Positions 21,452 through 22,716 of a stretch of DNA of 22,716 bases are shown here, one piece after another. Position 1 is the first letter of the stretch. Every line of letters starts with the position of its first letter. Position numbers and translations under genes: made by a program. The stretch lies in assembly GCA_013205335.1 (NCBI GenBank), contig JABMNB010000338.1, positions 1 through 22,716 of the forward strand. The letters run 5' to 3'. The DNA is from Rhodospirillales bacterium. Lineage in GTDB: Bacteria > Pseudomonadota > Alphaproteobacteria > Reyranellales > Reyranellaceae. The notes below the pieces were generated by a model that was given only the letters and a program-made list of their open reading frames with translations, made no database searches and was not told where the DNA came from.

Positions 21452-22237
21452 ATGGCCTTCGTCGATCTCAAGGGCGTCAGTCTCACCTACCGGCTCGGCA
21501 AGGACACGACTCTGGCCCTCGCCGATGCCACGCTGGGCATCGACAAGGGCGAGTTCATCGCCGTCGTTGGTCCCTCGGGTTGCGGCAAGTCCACCATCAT
21601 GAAGCTGGTGACGGGCCTGCTGCCGCCGTCGGGCGGCGAGGTCGTGATCGACGGCAAGAAGGTGACGGGGCCGATCAAGGGCGTCGGCATGGCGTTCCAG
21701 AACCCGACCCTGATGCCGTGGCGCACGACGATGAACAACATCCTCCTGCCCATGGAGGTGGTGGAGCCGCACAAGCGCCGCTTCCGCCGCCATCGTGCCG
21801 AGTATGTCGAGCGGGCGATGAGGCTGCTGAGGACGGTCGGCCTCGCGGACTTCGCCGACAAGTTTCCGTGGCAGCTCTCGGGCGGCATGCAACAGCGCTC
21901 GAACCTGTGCCGCGCCCTGATCCACGAGCCCGAGCTGCTGATGCTCGACGAGCCGTTCGGCGCGCTCGACGCCTTCACGCGCGAGGAGCTGTGGGGCGTC
22001 ATGCAGGCTCTGTGGCTGGAGAAGCGCTTCACCGGCGTGCTGGTGACGCACGATCTGCGCGAGGCAGTCTTTCTCGCCGACACGGTCTACGTGATGAGCC
22101 GGCGGCCTGGCCGCATCGTGCTGGCCAAGAAGATCGACATCCCGCGGCCGCGCACGCTGGCCACGACCTTCGAGCCGCACTTCGTGAACATCGTGCACGA
22201 GTTGCGCGATCGCATTCACCAGGAGCACGCGCCATGA
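21452..22237 (+). CDS. NitT/TauT-type ABC transporter ATP-binding protein
   Basis: The 261-residue ATPase has Walker A 'GPSGCGKST' (40-48), the Q-loop glutamine Q83 in 'AFQNPTLMPWRT', signature 'LSGGMQQRSNLCRALI' (142-157), Walker B 'LLMLDEPFGALD' (162-173) and the H-loop 'VTHDLREAV'. The 'PTLMPWRTTMNNILLPMEV' stretch after the Q-loop is typical of SsuB/TauB/NrtD-type importers. It energises uptake of the ligand bound by the upstream receptor. Its stop overlaps the permease start by four bases (ATGA at 22234-22237), so these two are translationally coupled. Confidence 0.95.
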   Translation: MAFVDLKGVSLTYRLGKDTTLALADATLGIDKGEFIAVVGPSGCGKSTIMKLVTGLLPPSGGEVVIDGKKVTGPIKGVGMAFQNPTLMPWRTTMNNILLPMEVVEPHKRRFRRHRAEYVERAMRLLRTVGLADFADKFPWQLSGGMQQRSNLCRALIHEPELLMLDEPFGALDAFTREELWGVMQALWLEKRFTGVLVTHDLREAVFLADTVYVMSRRPGRIVLAKKIDIPRPRTLATTFEPHFVNIVHELRDRIHQEHAP

Positions 22238-22716
22238 GCGACCTCAAGCGCGAGGCGCTGAAGCATGCCATGCCGTGGCTGGTGCTCGCGGCGCTGCTGA
22301 TCGTCTGGGAAGTCTGCTGCATCGTCTTCCAGGTGCCCGAGATCATCCTGCCGAAGCCCACCAAGATCTTCGCGGTCTTCGTCCAGCGCTTCGACATCCT
22401 GATGGCCTATTGCTGGGACACGCTGTGGACCACGACGGTCGGCTTCCTGCTGGCGATCGCGTTCGGCCTGCTGCTCGGTCTGGCGATCGGCGCGTCGCCC
22501 TTCGTCTATTCCGGGCTCTATCCGTTGCTGATCGCCTTCAACGCAGTCCCGAAGGTGGCGATCGTGCCGATCCTGATGATCTGGGTCGGCGTCGGCTCGC
22601 TGCCGGCCGTCATCACCGCCTTCGTGATCAGCTTCTTCCCGATCGTGGTGAACGTGGCGACCGGCCTTGCCACTATCGAACCCGAGATGCGCGACGTGCT
22701 GCGCAGCCTCGGCGCC
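22234..22716 (+). CDS. NitT/TauT-type ABC transporter permease (3' partial)
   Basis: The gene starts at the ATG overlapping the ATPase stop and runs off the window; 161 residues are visible. Hydrophobic helices lie at about 14-33, 65-86 (inside 'TVGFLLAIAFGLLLGLAIG'), around 93-118 and 121-145. The cytoplasmic coupling loop begins at 'EPEMRDVLRSLGA', the EAA motif that contacts the ATPase. 'VPEIILPKPTKIF' before the second helix and 'AVPKVAIVPILMIWVGVG' are typical of SsuC/TauC-like permeases. It completes the importer with the upstream receptor and ATPase. Confidence 0.93.
   Translation, partial: MSDLKREALKHAMPWLVLAALLIVWEVCCIVFQVPEIILPKPTKIFAVFVQRFDILMAYCWDTLWTTTVGFLLAIAFGLLLGLAIGASPFVYSGLYPLLIAFNAVPKVAIVPILMIWVGVGSLPAVITAFVISFFPIVVNVATGLATIEPEMRDVLRSLGA

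Noticed and set aside
1..22716. tRNA, rRNA, integrase, transposase, phage or toxin-antitoxin genes.
   Set aside because: I looked for them on both strands and saw no supporting sequence; the repeats have no associated recombinase in the window.

Overview
The window is a gene-dense, high-GC stretch (I estimate mid-60s percent) with short intergenic gaps, ATGA start/stop overlaps, Bug-type and NitT/TauT-type binding proteins, an NdvA-like ABC exporter, class III and V aminotransferases and several crotonases. This points to a metabolically versatile alphaproteobacterium of the soil/rhizobial kind (Reyranella- or Bradyrhizobium-like). That placement is inference from gene content and style; no rRNA, tRNA or marker gene is present to confirm it.

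Layout. Bases 1-5.4 kb: the 3' end of a DUF4198 protein; an operon of an amidohydrolase and an atypical crotonase (minus strand); a divergent 2-keto-4-pentenoate hydratase-like gene; a short MFS-like protein that looks internally deleted; a small lipoprotein; and a second atypical crotonase. 5.5-10.3 kb: a beta-carbonic anhydrase, a 327-bp repeat-filled gap, a class V (serine-glyoxylate-type) aminotransferase, a divergent class III (glutamate-1-semialdehyde-type) aminotransferase and an SMP-30/gluconolactonase protein. 10.3-15 kb: a tiny SET-domain protein, a possible gene remnant, a GNAT acetyltransferase, a RidA-like protein in an operon with a Bug receptor, and an NDP-forming acyl-CoA synthetase. 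15-17.2 kb: an amino-acid catabolic module of phenylalanine 4-hydroxylase, a divergent Lrp/AsnC regulator and a threonine/serine dehydratase. 17.3-22.7 kb: an M20 amidohydrolase, an NdvA-like exporter, then a NitT/TauT-type ABC importer (binding protein, ATPase, permease cut by the window end).

Most genes fit uptake and breakdown of amino acids, organic acids and CoA-linked or aromatic compounds. At least four families of palindromic dispersed repeats sit in the gaps. One lies inside the importer operon and appears to supply the ribosome binding site of the ATPase gene.

I see no defence system, CRISPR array, prophage, transposase or clearly new multi-gene system. The points most worth a second look are two crotonases that lack both catalytic glutamates (one translationally coupled to an amidohydrolase), the in-frame-deleted MFS protein, the minimal SET-domain protein, the RidA-like protein lacking the signature arginine, and the repeats.
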